Positions 7,557-15,283 are shown, counted from the stretch's first letter. The stretch is 28,001 nucleotides of DNA from Microcoleus asticus IPMA8 (GCF_013179805.1 NZ_SRRZ01000101.1:1-28001); one strand, 5' to 3'. A program made the numbers and translations. Notes: generated from the sequence alone by a model not told the origin.

Positions 7557-9104
7557 CTACTTCAAACAGCGAATTGCTTCTAACATTCCCCTGGCTTTAT
7601 TGAGAGTTTCTTCGTACTCCATATCTGGGTTAGAATCAGCCACCAAACCAGCACCGGCTTGCACAGAAACCGAATGTTTATCCCCTCCTTGAGATCGAAC
7701 AACCATAGTCCGAATTGCGATCGCACTATTCAACTGTCCCTCAAAATCATAATACCCGTAAACCCCAGAATACGGCCCCCGGCGACAACCTTCCAACTCG
7801 TGCACAATCTCCATCGCCCGAATCTTCGGAGCACCGCTAACCGTACCCGCAGGAAAACCAGCTTTCAACAAATCCCAAGCTGTCTTATCCTCAGCCAATT
7901 CTCCCACCACATTGCTCACAATGTGCATGACGTGAGAATAACGCTCAATTTCCATTAATTCGTCAACTTTTACAGTACCGTTTCGGCAAACTCTGCCTAA
8001 ATCGTTCCTGCCCAAATCAACTAACATGACGTGTTCCGCAATTTCTTTCGGATCTTGCAGCAATTCAGCAGCCAAAGCATCATCTTCTTGAGGAGTTTTA
8101 CCCCGGCGGCGAGTACCGGCGATCGGCCGCAAAGTTGCAATCTTCTTGCCGTCAGCAGTATTTTCCGCCTTCACCATAATCTCTGGACTCGAACCGATAA
8201 TCTGCCAATCTCTGAAATTAAAATAAGCCATGTACGGAGAAGGATTAATCAGACGCAAAGATCGGTAAAGTGCAAAAGCATCGCCGCTGTATTCAGCTTC
8301 CAAACGCTGGGAAATAACTACCTGAAAAATATCTCCCGCTTTGATGTAATCCTTAGCTTTTAAGACATTGGCACAATACTTTTCACGGGTAATATTGCTA
8401 GTGTAAGCCAATTCTGTATTTCCGGTTGTGGAACGGGCATCTTGCCCGTTATTGGGAGGTGTCCATTCTATGAGAGTAGATTGCTGGGAAAGTGGCGATT
8501 TCAGCTTATCAACTAACCGAGAAACCCGATCGCACGCTTGCCCGTAAGCCTCCGCCAAATCAACGCCAACCTCGCGCAAATCCGCATAGGCGAGGGCCCA
8601 AATTTTTCGCTTCACCTGGTCGAAAATCAGCAAATTATCAACCTGCATCCACAACCCATCCGGCAAATCATTCTCGCTGGCGGGATGCACCGGAACTCGC
8701 GGTTCTATCCACTTAATTAACTCATAACCCCAAAAACCGAATAGCCCGCCAATGCCCGGCGGTAACTGCGGCAATTTGACGGGTTTGTAAGACTGCAAAC
8801 ATTCAGTTAAAGCCGCAAACGGATCGCCCGTAAATACTTTTTCGGAACCGTCGCGGTAAACTTGAGTTGTGCGATCGCCCTTAGCCTCCAAAATCCACAG
8901 CGGATCGCACCCTAAGAAACTATAACGCCCGAGTTTTTCCCCACCTTCCACCGACTCCAGCAGAAAACTGTAAGGTTGACCCGCACAAACCCGATACCAC
9001 GCAGACACCGGCGTATCCAAATCAGCAACCCATTCTTGATACACGGGTACAAAATTGCCTTGTTTCGCCAGTTCCGAAAATTGTGAGAAATCGGGGAATA
9101 TCAT
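7557..9104 (-). CDS. trpE: Anthranilate synthase component I
   Basis: Converts chorismate plus ammonia (supplied by TrpG) to anthranilate, the first step of tryptophan synthesis. From ATG 9104 it has 515 residues with the N-terminal regulatory part (LLESVEGGEKLGRYSFLG) and a chorismate-binding domain: SPEIMVK, HVMLVDLGRNDLGRV, FPAGTVSGAPK and GAGLVADSNP. The frame continues upstream into a heptamer repeat encoding SSFFLLP units; this 36-residue extension is unlike the family and I exclude it. Just before the catalytic domain (NNGQDARSTTG) a palindromic DNA repeat is inserted in frame. psaD and trpE are also neighbours in Synechocystis (slr0737/slr0738); here a GNAT gene lies between them. The partner trpG is at 25248-25835. 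Confidence 0.95.
   Translation of the reverse strand: MIFPDFSQFSELAKQGNFVPVYQEWVADLDTPVSAWYRVCAGQPYSFLLESVEGGEKLGRYSFLGCDPLWILEAKGDRTTQVYRDGSEKVFTGDPFAALTECLQSYKPVKLPQLPPGIGGLFGFWGYELIKWIEPRVPVHPASENDLPDGLWMQVDNLLIFDQVKRKIWALAYADLREVGVDLAEAYGQACDRVSRLVDKLKSPLSQQSTLIEWTPPNNGQDARSTTGNTELAYTSNITREKYCANVLKAKDYIKAGDIFQVVISQRLEAEYSGDAFALYRSLRLINPSPYMAYFNFRDWQIIGSSPEIMVKAENTADGKKIATLRPIAGTRRRGKTPQEDDALAAELLQDPKEIAEHVMLVDLGRNDLGRVCRNGTVKVDELMEIERYSHVMHIVSNVVGELAEDKTAWDLLKAGFPAGTVSGAPKIRAMEIVHELEGCRRGPYSGVYGYYDFEGQLNSAIAIRTMVVRSQGGDKHSVSVQAGAGLVADSNPDMEYEETLNKARGMLEAIRCLK
8432..8450 (-). repeat. Palindromic repeat inserted in frame in trpE
   Basis: AACGGGCA and TGCCCGTT form an 8-bp stem with a 3-base loop. 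On the coding strand it is read as NGQDAR, inside the variable linker between the N-terminal and chorismate-binding parts of TrpE. GGAACGGGCATCTTGCCCGTT-type palindromes are a familiar dispersed repeat in filamentous cyanobacteria. Confidence 0.6.
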
Positions 9105-9112
9105 ATATATCA

Positions 9113-9193
9113 GAAGGAAGAAGGAAGAAGGAAGAGGGAAGAAGGAAGAGGGAAGAAGGAAGAAGGAAGAGGGAAGAAGGAAGAAGGAAGAAG
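9113..9193. repeat. Heptamer tandem repeat (GAAGGAA/GAGGGAA), 11.5 copies
   Basis: Eleven full 7-base units plus GAAG: eight are GAAGGAA and three are GAGGGAA. The strand is pure purine on one side and pure pyrimidine on the other. It ends 8 bases before the trpE ATG, so on the trpE strand the leader is a long TTCCTTC tract. Long tandem heptamers of this kind are known in filamentous cyanobacteria. Confidence 0.95.
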
Positions 9194-9251
9194 TAAAATG
9201 CAATCCTGGCAATAATTTCAGCGATTAAAAGCGCCCTAACCGTCTTGGTAC

Positions 9252-10115
9252 TCAATAAGCAAAAGACGGAAACCAACATCCCTCCGGCGACTGATACTCG
9301 CCAACTGCCATCACCGCCATCGGCTTGAGGGCACGCAGCCCCTCTTGCAAGCACCAGCGAAACAAACTTGCATACCTCAGGGGCAAGTGAAAAGAAAGCA
9401 ATTCTTCTGAAATGTACGCAGCAGCCCCCAAGAGCAAAGCCTGCATATCCGCTTCTGTTTGGGCGACGCTGTGGCTCAAAGCAGACACCGCACAAGTATA
9501 AGCCACAATCTGACCTTGCCGGCAGGCAACGAAGGAAGAAAATTCATTCAGGGCGTCTTCAATCTCCGAAGTTCGATCGCACCTGCAAAGTTTTTCGCAC
9601 AAAGCGGCACATTCACCAACATCCTCACTAGCCATCGGTCGAACCTCAAACCCATGCTGCGGCTGGCTGCGAAACTTGCCCTCCATTAACACGAAAGGTT
9701 CCTTCACCTCAAAACCCAAAGAAGCGTACAGCGACAGCGACGCCATATTAAAAGATTCTTGAACCAAACGGATGCCCACAGCGTCCTGTCCCCGTTCCAG
9801 CAAAGCTTTCATGATTTCCCGTCCCGTGCCGCGGCCTTGAAAAGTTCTATCGACACTGACGGGCCCGATACCGCGAATCGGGTTGCGTTCGTCCATAAAT
9901 CCGCAGCCGACAACGGCACCGGAACTCTCGGCTACTATGTCAAAAAACAACGGACTTTCGATCAGAAAGTCTATAATTTCAGTTGAAAACTCCAACGTCG
10001 GAAAATCTGTATGAGGGAATTGATGCCGATCGGAAATATCTTTAAAAGCTTCATAAGTAATGCGAGCGCAAACATCGATATCAGAAGGCTGCGCTCGCCT
10101 GATTGCGACATTCAT
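9252..10115 (-). CDS. GNAT family N-acetyltransferase, probably two GNAT domains
   Basis: 287 residues. The N-terminal half is a full GNAT fold: IRRAQPSDIDVCARITYEAF at the start, a central strand AVVGCGFMD, and the acetyl-CoA pyrophosphate loop QGRGTG at 93-98, followed by NMASLSLYASLGF, the usual last helix and strand. The C-terminal half (from about FEVRPMASEDVGECAALC) resembles the beginning of a second, degenerate GNAT domain without a clear Q-x-x-G-x-G/A loop. The substrate is not predictable. It sits between psaD and trpE on the same strand and may have been added to this neighbourhood. No strong Shine-Dalgarno precedes ATG 10115. Confidence 0.85.
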   Translation of the reverse strand: MNVAIRRAQPSDIDVCARITYEAFKDISDRHQFPHTDFPTLEFSTEIIDFLIESPLFFDIVAESSGAVVGCGFMDERNPIRGIGPVSVDRTFQGRGTGREIMKALLERGQDAVGIRLVQESFNMASLSLYASLGFEVKEPFVLMEGKFRSQPQHGFEVRPMASEDVGECAALCEKLCRCDRTSEIEDALNEFSSFVACRQGQIVAYTCAVSALSHSVAQTEADMQALLLGAAAYISEELLSFHLPLRYASLFRWCLQEGLRALKPMAVMAVGEYQSPEGCWFPSFAY

Positions 10116-10152
10116 TTTTAATTTAACGATTAACTTTTAATAAGATTAGAAT

Positions 10153-10212
10153 TTTGCAGTAGTATTTGGGCGCTGCGGGCTTAGCCTCCCGCGCCCGAAT
10201 ACTACTGCAAAA
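10153..10212. repeat. 60-bp inverted repeat between psaD and the GNAT gene
   Basis: TTTTGCAGTAGTATT (10153-10167) pairs perfectly with AATACTACTGCAAAA (10198-10212), and GGGCGC/GCGCCC continues the stem inside. No T run follows on either strand, so it is not a classical intrinsic terminator, although it may still end or stabilise the psaD transcript. It resembles a small palindromic mobile repeat. Confidence 0.8.
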
Positions 10213-10278
10213 ACAAGTTTACAAGCTGAGCCTTACAGGGAATATTACCTATGTTTTGCTCAGCCATGCAGTCGTGGT

Positions 10279-10704
10279 CTAAGGATCGAAAGTCTTCTTA
10301 CCGGTGAACTTAACCTTAATCGGATTGGGATTGCTGCCAATATTGCGGTCAATCTTACCGTTGTAGGGACGACCTTCGTTCACCTTCTCAGGGAACACGC
10401 CATCCTTGGGATGCAGGTACTCAGTAGAACCGTCAGGAAAGACGCGGTAAATTTTGTAGTTCGAGATTTTGAATTTTGCCCGCAGTTGCTGGCCGCCCAA
10501 AGCGATGCACTGCTCCTTCCGGGGCAGATGCAGCAAGTTGTCGCCTTGACGCATAATTGCAGCGCCGCCACTCGGCATTTCAAACACCTGTTCCTTGGGG
10601 CTAGTCCAAGTGATCGCGTACTTCTCTTCAACTAGCGCCTTGGTCAGCAAGCCGCCGGTGCTGCCGCCGAAAAGAGGGGGTTGTCCAGTGAGTTCTTCTG
10701 CCAT
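10279..10704 (-). CDS. psaD: Photosystem I reaction centre subunit II (PsaD)
   Basis: Peripheral stromal-side subunit of photosystem I that docks ferredoxin and stabilises PsaC. From ATG 10704 it has 141 residues, the usual cyanobacterial length, beginning MAEELTGQPPLFGGSTGGLL and containing EEKYAITWTSPKEQVFEMPSGGAA-type core, MRQGDNLLHLPRKEQC and the C-terminal region PYNGKIDRNIGSNPNPIKVKFTG. The frame is open to 10743, but the extra 13 residues are not part of the family and AAGGA precedes ATG 10704 by about 7 bases. An HLR1-like element lies about 60 bases upstream, consistent with high-light repression through RpaB. Functionally linked to petH in the same window through ferredoxin. Confidence 0.97.
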   Translation of the reverse strand: MAEELTGQPPLFGGSTGGLLTKALVEEKYAITWTSPKEQVFEMPSGGAAIMRQGDNLLHLPRKEQCIALGGQQLRAKFKISNYKIYRVFPDGSTEYLHPKDGVFPEKVNEGRPYNGKIDRNIGSNPNPIKVKFTGKKTFDP

Positions 10705-10763
10705 AAACATATCCAAAGGATTTTTACGGCATCGTATCATCATGACGCGACACGGCTGTCGAA

Positions 10764-10781
10764 ATTGTAAGGAAAGTTAAC
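10764..10781 (-). promoter_or_regulatory. HLR1-like element upstream of psaD
   Basis: Read on the psaD strand: GTTAACTT-TC-CTTACAAT, two octamers separated by two bases. The second agrees well with the RpaB-binding HLR1 half-site (G/T)TTACA(T/A)(T/A); the first has two mismatches. Photosystem I genes of Synechocystis carry such elements. A candidate -10 box TACGAT lies downstream at about 10733-10738. Confidence 0.4.
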
Positions 10782-10801
10782 AGTTTTTGGGCGATCGATC
10801 T

Positions 10802-10850
10802 TTTCAGATAATTAATAATTAGTAATTAATAATTGATAATTGGTAATTCC
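10802..10850. repeat. AT-rich repeat AATTAATAATTAGTAATTAATAATTG upstream of psaD
   Basis: Repeated TAATTA/TAATAATT/TAATTG words over about 45 bases, with partial dyad symmetry. It is about 100-145 bases upstream of psaD. AT-rich upstream tracts can raise promoter activity, but no specific factor can be named. Confidence 0.4.
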
Positions 10851-10900
10851 CACCAAAGTTAGAAAACAGAATTATGAAGCACGAATCCCGAAAAAACAAT

Positions 10901-10950
10901 CAAAAAAAACAGCAATTATTCGGGTGCTTGTGGCGCACCCGAATAATTGC
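10901..10950 (-). terminator. Strong terminator of the peptidoglycan-binding-domain gene
   Basis: GCAATTATTCGGGTGC (10912-10927) and GCACCCGAATAATTGC (10935-10950) form a perfect 16-bp stem with a 7-base loop. On the minus strand the stem is followed by TGTTTTTTTTG. It lies about 50 bases after the stop codon at 11003. Confidence 0.85.
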
Positions 10951-11002
10951 ACATTCCCCCAATTTCCCCCCACACACGATCGAATAATTTACTGCGTCAA
11001 CC

Positions 11003-11503
11003 TTAAGTCAAGAACCAATTAGGGTCATAGCCGCGCGGAATTTGACTCAAAGCAGTCCAAGTTTCTCGCTCGACAATCCCGTCGGCCTCAATCCCAAAGC
11101 TTTTTTGAAATGCGCGAACACCTTTCTCCGTCAAAGTAGAAAAGTCTCCGTCAACTTTACCGCCATAATGCTTGGAAATCTTGAGAACTTCCTGAACAGT
11201 AGCGACTGCTTTTCCAGAACTGCCGAGTCTGAGTACCGGCATATTAACTGGAGCTTCAGTATAAAGCGCCTGCCAAGTGAGCGGCCCGACAATGCCGTCC
11301 GGCGACAAGAAAACCCGAAACTGAAACAGTTTCACAGAAAATTCAACTGCTTTGTTAAAAATTCCTTTAGCAGGCTGCCGGTAAACTTGCAACTTCGTTA
11401 GCAGTTGTTCGAGTTCCAATACAGCTTTACCTTGAGAACCTAATTGCAGTTGTGGCTTGTTGGCCATAGTTTGAGTAGATTTCATCTGGCTTGTAGGTGA
11501 CAT
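11003..11503 (-). CDS. Protein with two peptidoglycan-binding (PG_binding_1) domains
   Basis: 166 residues made almost only of two PG_binding_1 three-helix domains, about residues 17-82 and 88-152. Both show the family pattern: LxLGSxGKAVxxLQxxL at the start and GxxGPLTWxAL / ADGIVxRETWTAL at the end. The second domain has DGDFSTLTEKGVRAFQ, the canonical loop and helix. There is no signal peptide or lipobox, so how it would reach the wall is unclear; a non-classical or cytoplasmic role cannot be excluded. ATG 11503 has AGGA about 10 bases upstream; Met7 and Met13 are alternative starts. Monocistronic, with its own strong terminator. Confidence 0.85.
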   Translation of the reverse strand: MSPTSQMKSTQTMANKPQLQLGSQGKAVLELEQLLTKLQVYRQPAKGIFNKAVEFSVKLFQFRVFLSPDGIVGPLTWQALYTEAPVNMPVLRLGSSGKAVATVQEVLKISKHYGGKVDGDFSTLTEKGVRAFQKSFGIEADGIVERETWTALSQIPRGYDPNWFLT

Positions 11504-12119
11504 AATCGATTTTCCTACCCTCTAGGTTTGAGTATTCTTATTGGAAAAAAGTTTTTCCGGGCGAAACATTTGCATCCTAAACTTTTCACGAATCAACACT
11601 GGCGGTGGCAGTGCCTCAACAGATTCGATCGACTTTTACCATCTCAGGACTTGTGTAAAGGAGACTTAATACCATTTTAGATTTTAGATTTTAGATTCGG
11701 CATGACTGATTACTATCGGGGTTTGCAGCTTACCTACAGTTGGATTCTTTTTTTAAACTGATATTAATTTTCGGCAGCCTCCCTAGGAATTCTGTCGCCA
11801 AACCGGGTTTAAGACGGCAAGCGCGTCTTGAATCTGCTTTGATACTTTCGATCGTAAAGCTGAACACCGCGCAGCCACATCACCTTTAAGGCCTATCTCA
11901 CAGGGTGAGGGTTGAGGGTGAGACTGGGTGTGGCAGCGGAGGCGGGTTCTGCCGTAAAAACTTTTCTGTGCTATCCTTTATCGTCTGATCGATTAACTCG
12001 ATCGAGACTTGCGCGCTCCGACGCTCACCAACCCGATTTTTTCAGTTTGTTCCAAGGCTTTAAGCCAATATTTTATTTAAAAAACCCAGTTTTTCTCCAA
12101 GTGTTGTTAATCGGCGCAG
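11504..12119. other. Non-coding stretch with a short heptamer repeat
   Basis: No convincing gene. It holds three tandem TTAGATT units (11677-11697), the same heptamer as at 25205-25239 and 26062-26095, and a 6-bp hairpin AAGACG/CGTCTT (11811-11829). The 87-codon open frame starting at 11912 is not recognisable except at its very end, where it enters the kinase pseudogene. Confidence 0.5.
11674..11697. repeat. TTAGATT heptamer, three copies
   Basis: Three tandem TTAGATT units after a partial one. On the other strand they read AATCTAA, the same unit found in five copies before trpG and about five copies before the MBL-fold gene. Confidence 0.75.
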
Positions 12120-12124
12120 CCAAA

Positions 12125-12659
12125 ATACTACAAAAGATTTGTTATAGGACTTACGGTAATTTACCAAATTTATAATGGCATTCTGGACAGACCAATCATA
12201 TATAGCAATCCTTGCAGGAGTCGTATTTTTTTTACCCACCCCAACTCTCCCCGAACCCACTGGGAGTCTGTAAGAAGTTCACAAATGATGCGAGGATGGC
12301 GAGATTTATGAATTTGATTGCTAATACTAGCGATGCTTCGGAATAATCCCATCCGGGCAAAACCCAGCCAAAAACTGAAAACATTCCCAATACAATTACA
12401 ATTTATATGGTGGTGTTTGCCAGCAATAACAGAAAATTATCGACACGATTGTGATTCTGATTGCTGACGGCGAACTGGGAATACCGGAATTAGTTCAATA
12501 AAAATTGTTTGCGCCATTTTTTACAACTAAAGCAGGCAAAGGTACGGGATTTAAAATGTTGATTATGGCTCCGATAGTAACTAAAAAACCTTGGGAATGT
12601 GGGAATATTGGTAATCGCTAGAAGGTGGAACAGAGTTGGCGATGGGTATTCCGATTTAG
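12125..12659 (+). pseudogene. Decayed histidine-kinase ATPase domain
   Basis: Remnant of the C-terminal HATPase_c domain of a sensor kinase. Fragments in order: YGNLP (tac at 12152) followed by W-H-S-G-Q-T-N; then, after an insertion of about 100 bases, FMNLIANTSDASE (12305-12343), the N-box region usually FMNLLxNAIDALE; then VILIADGELGIPE (from 12451), the G1 box; a TAA stop; LFAPFFTTKAGKGTGF (F and G2 boxes); and after a frameshift SLEGGTELAMGIPI with stop 12657-12659, the usual kinase C-terminus. At least three in-frame stops, a frameshift and the insertion make it non-functional. It converges on the intact kinase at 12732-14720 but resembles a different (non-DICT) kinase type. Confidence 0.75.
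12200..12303. mobile_element. About 100-bp MITE-like insertion within the kinase pseudogene
   Basis: The kinase homology breaks between GQTN (about 12198) and FMNLI (12305). The inserted segment has imperfect inverted ends: GCAATCCTTGCAGGAGT near the left and, read inward from the right, GCCATCCTCGCATCATT, 12 of 17 matching. No clear target duplication remains. Boundaries are approximate to a few bases. Confidence 0.45.
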
Positions 12660-12731
12660 GGTACACCGAGGGGTAGTTTGCAGTAATCAGTCATCAGTGA
12701 TTAGCGATCGGTTAACTGTTATCAATTGAGT

Positions 12732-14720
12732 CTAAACAGTGGGAATAGTAAAGTGAAATTCACTTCCTCGGTCTTTTCCTGCGGAATCTACCCAAATTTT
12801 ACCGCCCCAGCCAGCAACAATCTGCTTGCAAATTGCTAATCCTAAACCGGTACCGCCGGCGCTGCGACGCAAAGCTCCTTCTTCTTGATAAAATCGATCG
12901 AACACTACTTTTAAACTGTTCGCCTCTATTCCCCTCCCCGTATCGGCTACGAGCACTTCCACCATCCGAGAACCGTTACATTGAGCTTTAACAGTCACGC
13001 TTCCCTCGGGTGTCGTAAATTTGCAAGCGTTGTCTAGCAGTTTGGAGAGAACCTCCACCAACCACTCTCCGTCAGCTTGCACTAAAGGCAATTCTGCCGA
13101 CACTTCGGCGATAATTTCCGGCAACTGTCTATCGGCCGTGCGCGATCGCACGCTGCTGAGGGCCAAATCAACGCATTCTTGCAGCGTCAGCGATTCTACA
13201 TTCCATTGAACTCGCCCGCTTTCTAAGTGAGAAAGAGTTAAGAAATCCTGCACGAGTTTTCGCATTCGATCGGCATCGCCGAGGGCAGTTTCTAACATGA
13301 TTTGCCGCAATTCTGCGGGCATATCTGGTTCGGAGTTCAAACTTTCCAAACAAACTTGAATTGTAGAAAGAGGGGTGCGGAGTTCGTGTCCGGTGATGGC
13401 AATTAGATTGCTGCGAGTGCGGTCTAATGCTTCTAATTGTTGGTTGAGTTCTTCTAAATGAGCGTAGGTTTCTGCTTGAATTAAGGCTGCTCCGAGTTGG
13501 GTGGCGATCGCCTCTACTAAAGAAATTTCGTCTTCTTCCCAAGGCAAAACCGCTCGGCACTGGTGCATTTCCACCATGCCCAAAACCCGCCCCTGATAAA
13601 GCACTGGCACCATTAACCAAGAGACAATTTGCCAAGTTTTTACTGTTTTTTCTAGGTATTGTGTATTGACAATCAGCGGGTGTTGTGATGTGTCTTGGAT
13701 GTAAACTCGCTCTTGCCGCGCCACCGCGTCGCTCCATATTTGATTTTCCTGCAACAGCCAAGTCTGATCCAGCAGGGAACTAGCGCCCGGAGCCAAAAAC
13801 TCGCCATCGATTTTGACCGCCACATCTGTGGCCTTGCACCGATAAATCAAACATCGGCTTGCCGACAGGGCAGTGCCCAGTTCTTGGACTGCAACTTCGA
13901 CGATTTCTTGCGGGTTGAGAGACTGCCGCATTGCCGTGGTAATTAAGTTTACCAGGCGTTCTTTGCGTTCCTGAGCGGCGATGGCGCTGTATGCTTTGAG
14001 CAATTTGTGCTGGCCTGCTTGCAAGTAGGTTACTAAGCGTTCGGTAAAAGCATCGCTCAACTTTGGATTGGGAATTTTTGAGTTTTTTGGCGCACTTATG
14101 TCGGGTTTTGTGGCTTTGGAGGCGGCGGATTTCCTCGTTTTTTTCGGTGTTTTGACTAGCTTGTAAGTAGTTCGCGCTCGATCGATCTTTTCGGCCAATT
14201 CGGGGCGATATTTGACAATTCTATCGAGCAACAATGCGGCAGCTTTGGAGCTTACCTCGCGGTCGAACGTCCAAATTCCTTCAAATCTGCGAGCTTGATC
14301 CATCACCAGCGGTCCGCGCTCGTCTTGGTTTTCGATCGGCACAATTTTTTCTTGACAAATCAGGCAAGTAGAGTAGTGTTCCCCCAGCACTACTAAGTGC
14401 CACTCTTTACTTAATCCGTCCTCCGGTGCAAACGCCACAGTTTCGTGACACTCCGAAGCATTTTTAAAGTCAGTTTCCGGTGCTGCCAGCACGTATACCT
14501 GAGAGGAGCGCGAGGCCATTCGCCGGTAACGGTGAGCTTCCTGGCGGTAGAAGCGCTCTCGCTGAAAGCTTGCAATGACTAGCGGTGCGTCGGAACCCGC
14601 CAAAACCAAGTCTTCCATAGCGTGAGACAGGGCTGTCATGGAAGATTTGAAATAAATTTGTGCGCGCAGTTGGGGCAAAGCTTGCAGAAGTTCTGCCAGT
14701 AACGAAATAGGGACGATCAT
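12732..14720 (-). CDS. Sensor histidine kinase with DICT and GAF domains
   Basis: 662 residues, no transmembrane segment, so a cytosolic sensor. Domains: an N-terminal DICT domain (about 1-150), a family of cyanobacterial and haloarchaeal signalling proteins thought to be linked to light or redox input, here with C119-x-x-C122; a basic, K/P-rich linker (about 185-220); a GAF domain (about 255-415); HisKA with the phospho-acceptor His445 in AITGHELRTPLS; and HATPase_c with N-box LLDNACKF (562-569), DTGRGI (593-598) and GGTGLGLAICK (622-632). No receiver domain is attached and no response regulator is adjacent, so it is an orphan kinase. ATG 14720 has AAGG about 5 bases upstream. A possible structured RNA lies upstream at 14845-15019. 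Confidence 0.93.
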   Translation of the reverse strand: MIVPISLLAELLQALPQLRAQIYFKSSMTALSHAMEDLVLAGSDAPLVIASFQRERFYRQEAHRYRRMASRSSQVYVLAAPETDFKNASECHETVAFAPEDGLSKEWHLVVLGEHYSTCLICQEKIVPIENQDERGPLVMDQARRFEGIWTFDREVSSKAAALLLDRIVKYRPELAEKIDRARTTYKLVKTPKKTRKSAASKATKPDISAPKNSKIPNPKLSDAFTERLVTYLQAGQHKLLKAYSAIAAQERKERLVNLITTAMRQSLNPQEIVEVAVQELGTALSASRCLIYRCKATDVAVKIDGEFLAPGASSLLDQTWLLQENQIWSDAVARQERVYIQDTSQHPLIVNTQYLEKTVKTWQIVSWLMVPVLYQGRVLGMVEMHQCRAVLPWEEDEISLVEAIATQLGAALIQAETYAHLEELNQQLEALDRTRSNLIAITGHELRTPLSTIQVCLESLNSEPDMPAELRQIMLETALGDADRMRKLVQDFLTLSHLESGRVQWNVESLTLQECVDLALSSVRSRTADRQLPEIIAEVSAELPLVQADGEWLVEVLSKLLDNACKFTTPEGSVTVKAQCNGSRMVEVLVADTGRGIEANSLKVVFDRFYQEEGALRRSAGGTGLGLAICKQIVAGWGGKIWVDSAGKDRGSEFHFTIPTV

Positions 14721-14844
14721 CTAGCCTTAAACGTGCATTTTTGCCGATGACAAAACAGGATCGATAGGAGGTTTAGATCGATCGCTTTTCAGTATCTGAT
14801 ACATTTATGCGTCATAACACGACTGTTTAAGTCATATCATGCTG

Positions 14845-15019
14845 GCAATATCACTTAGACGAATCTAAGCAGAGGTATCGCTCCAAGACCTTGAGATCTT
14901 CCCAAAGTCACCTGCTTTTACGTCTAGGTTTTGACGCTAACTCATCTATTCAGGCTTGGATTCGGGCGTTAGCACTCTCACCATTCAGACTTGTTAGGCA
15001 CCGCTTGCGGATATCTTGC
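14845..15019 (-). ncRNA. Candidate structured RNA upstream of the DICT kinase
   Basis: About 175 bases whose ends pair (GCA-ATATC at 14845-14852 with GATAT-CT-TGC at 15010-15019). Inside are successive hairpins: CTTAGA/TCTAAG with a UUCG loop on the minus strand (14854-14869), GCA-GGT/ACC-TGC (14869-14915), CGTC/GACG (14921-14936), GCTAAC/GTTAGC (14936-14973) and CCGC/GCGG (15001-15010). A perfect -10 box TATAAT lies at 15025-15020 on the minus strand; no good -35 is visible. It could be a small RNA, the leader of the kinase mRNA, or a palindromic mobile element. I do not recognise it as a known RNA family. Confidence 0.4.
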
Positions 15020-15166
15020 ATTATACTATTCTGGAGCTATTTGATATCAGTGCGATCGGTATAGGTTTTTGACGAGCGAGCTACTTGGTAATTAAACTTT
15101 ATAAAAGCACAAGTAATTGGCTATTAGTTAAAAACTAACGACCAATTATTTTGAGGACTGATCCCA

Positions 15167-15210
15167 AGAAACCCGGTTTTACCCACAATGTATGAATAAA
15201 CCGGGCTTCT
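15167..15210. repeat. Palindromic repeat AGAAACCCGGTTTT...AAACCGGGCTTCT
   Basis: AGAAACCCGGTTTT (15167-15180) faces AAACCGGGCTTCT (15198-15210) with one mismatch. It belongs to the same family as the repeat at 16275-16339. It lies downstream of the DUF2973 gene, where it could act as a transcript end. Confidence 0.65.
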
Positions 15211-15283
15211 GACACCGAGCGTGTAAGTCCTATTTTTTTTTGAGGCATCGCGCCTGAGTATAAATGCTGCGGCTGTGGTTGTA

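Noticed and set aside
9105..9212. 36-residue N-terminal extension of TrpE with SSFFLLP repeats
   Set aside because: It is translation of the heptamer array; family homology starts at MIFPDFSQF (ATG 9104).
9022..9495. 157-codon minus-strand open frame across the heptamer array
   Set aside because: It is in the shadow of the GNAT gene and trpE, and its composition is repeat-driven.
11912..12175. 87-codon plus-strand open frame
   Set aside because: No start-site signal and no family; only its last codons (YGNLP) match the kinase pseudogene.
14936..15001. GCTAAC...GTTAGC and GTTAGGC words resembling integron attC cores
   Set aside because: The R'' and R' spacing and consensus do not fit, and no cassette or integrase is near; the words are better explained as a hairpin stem.
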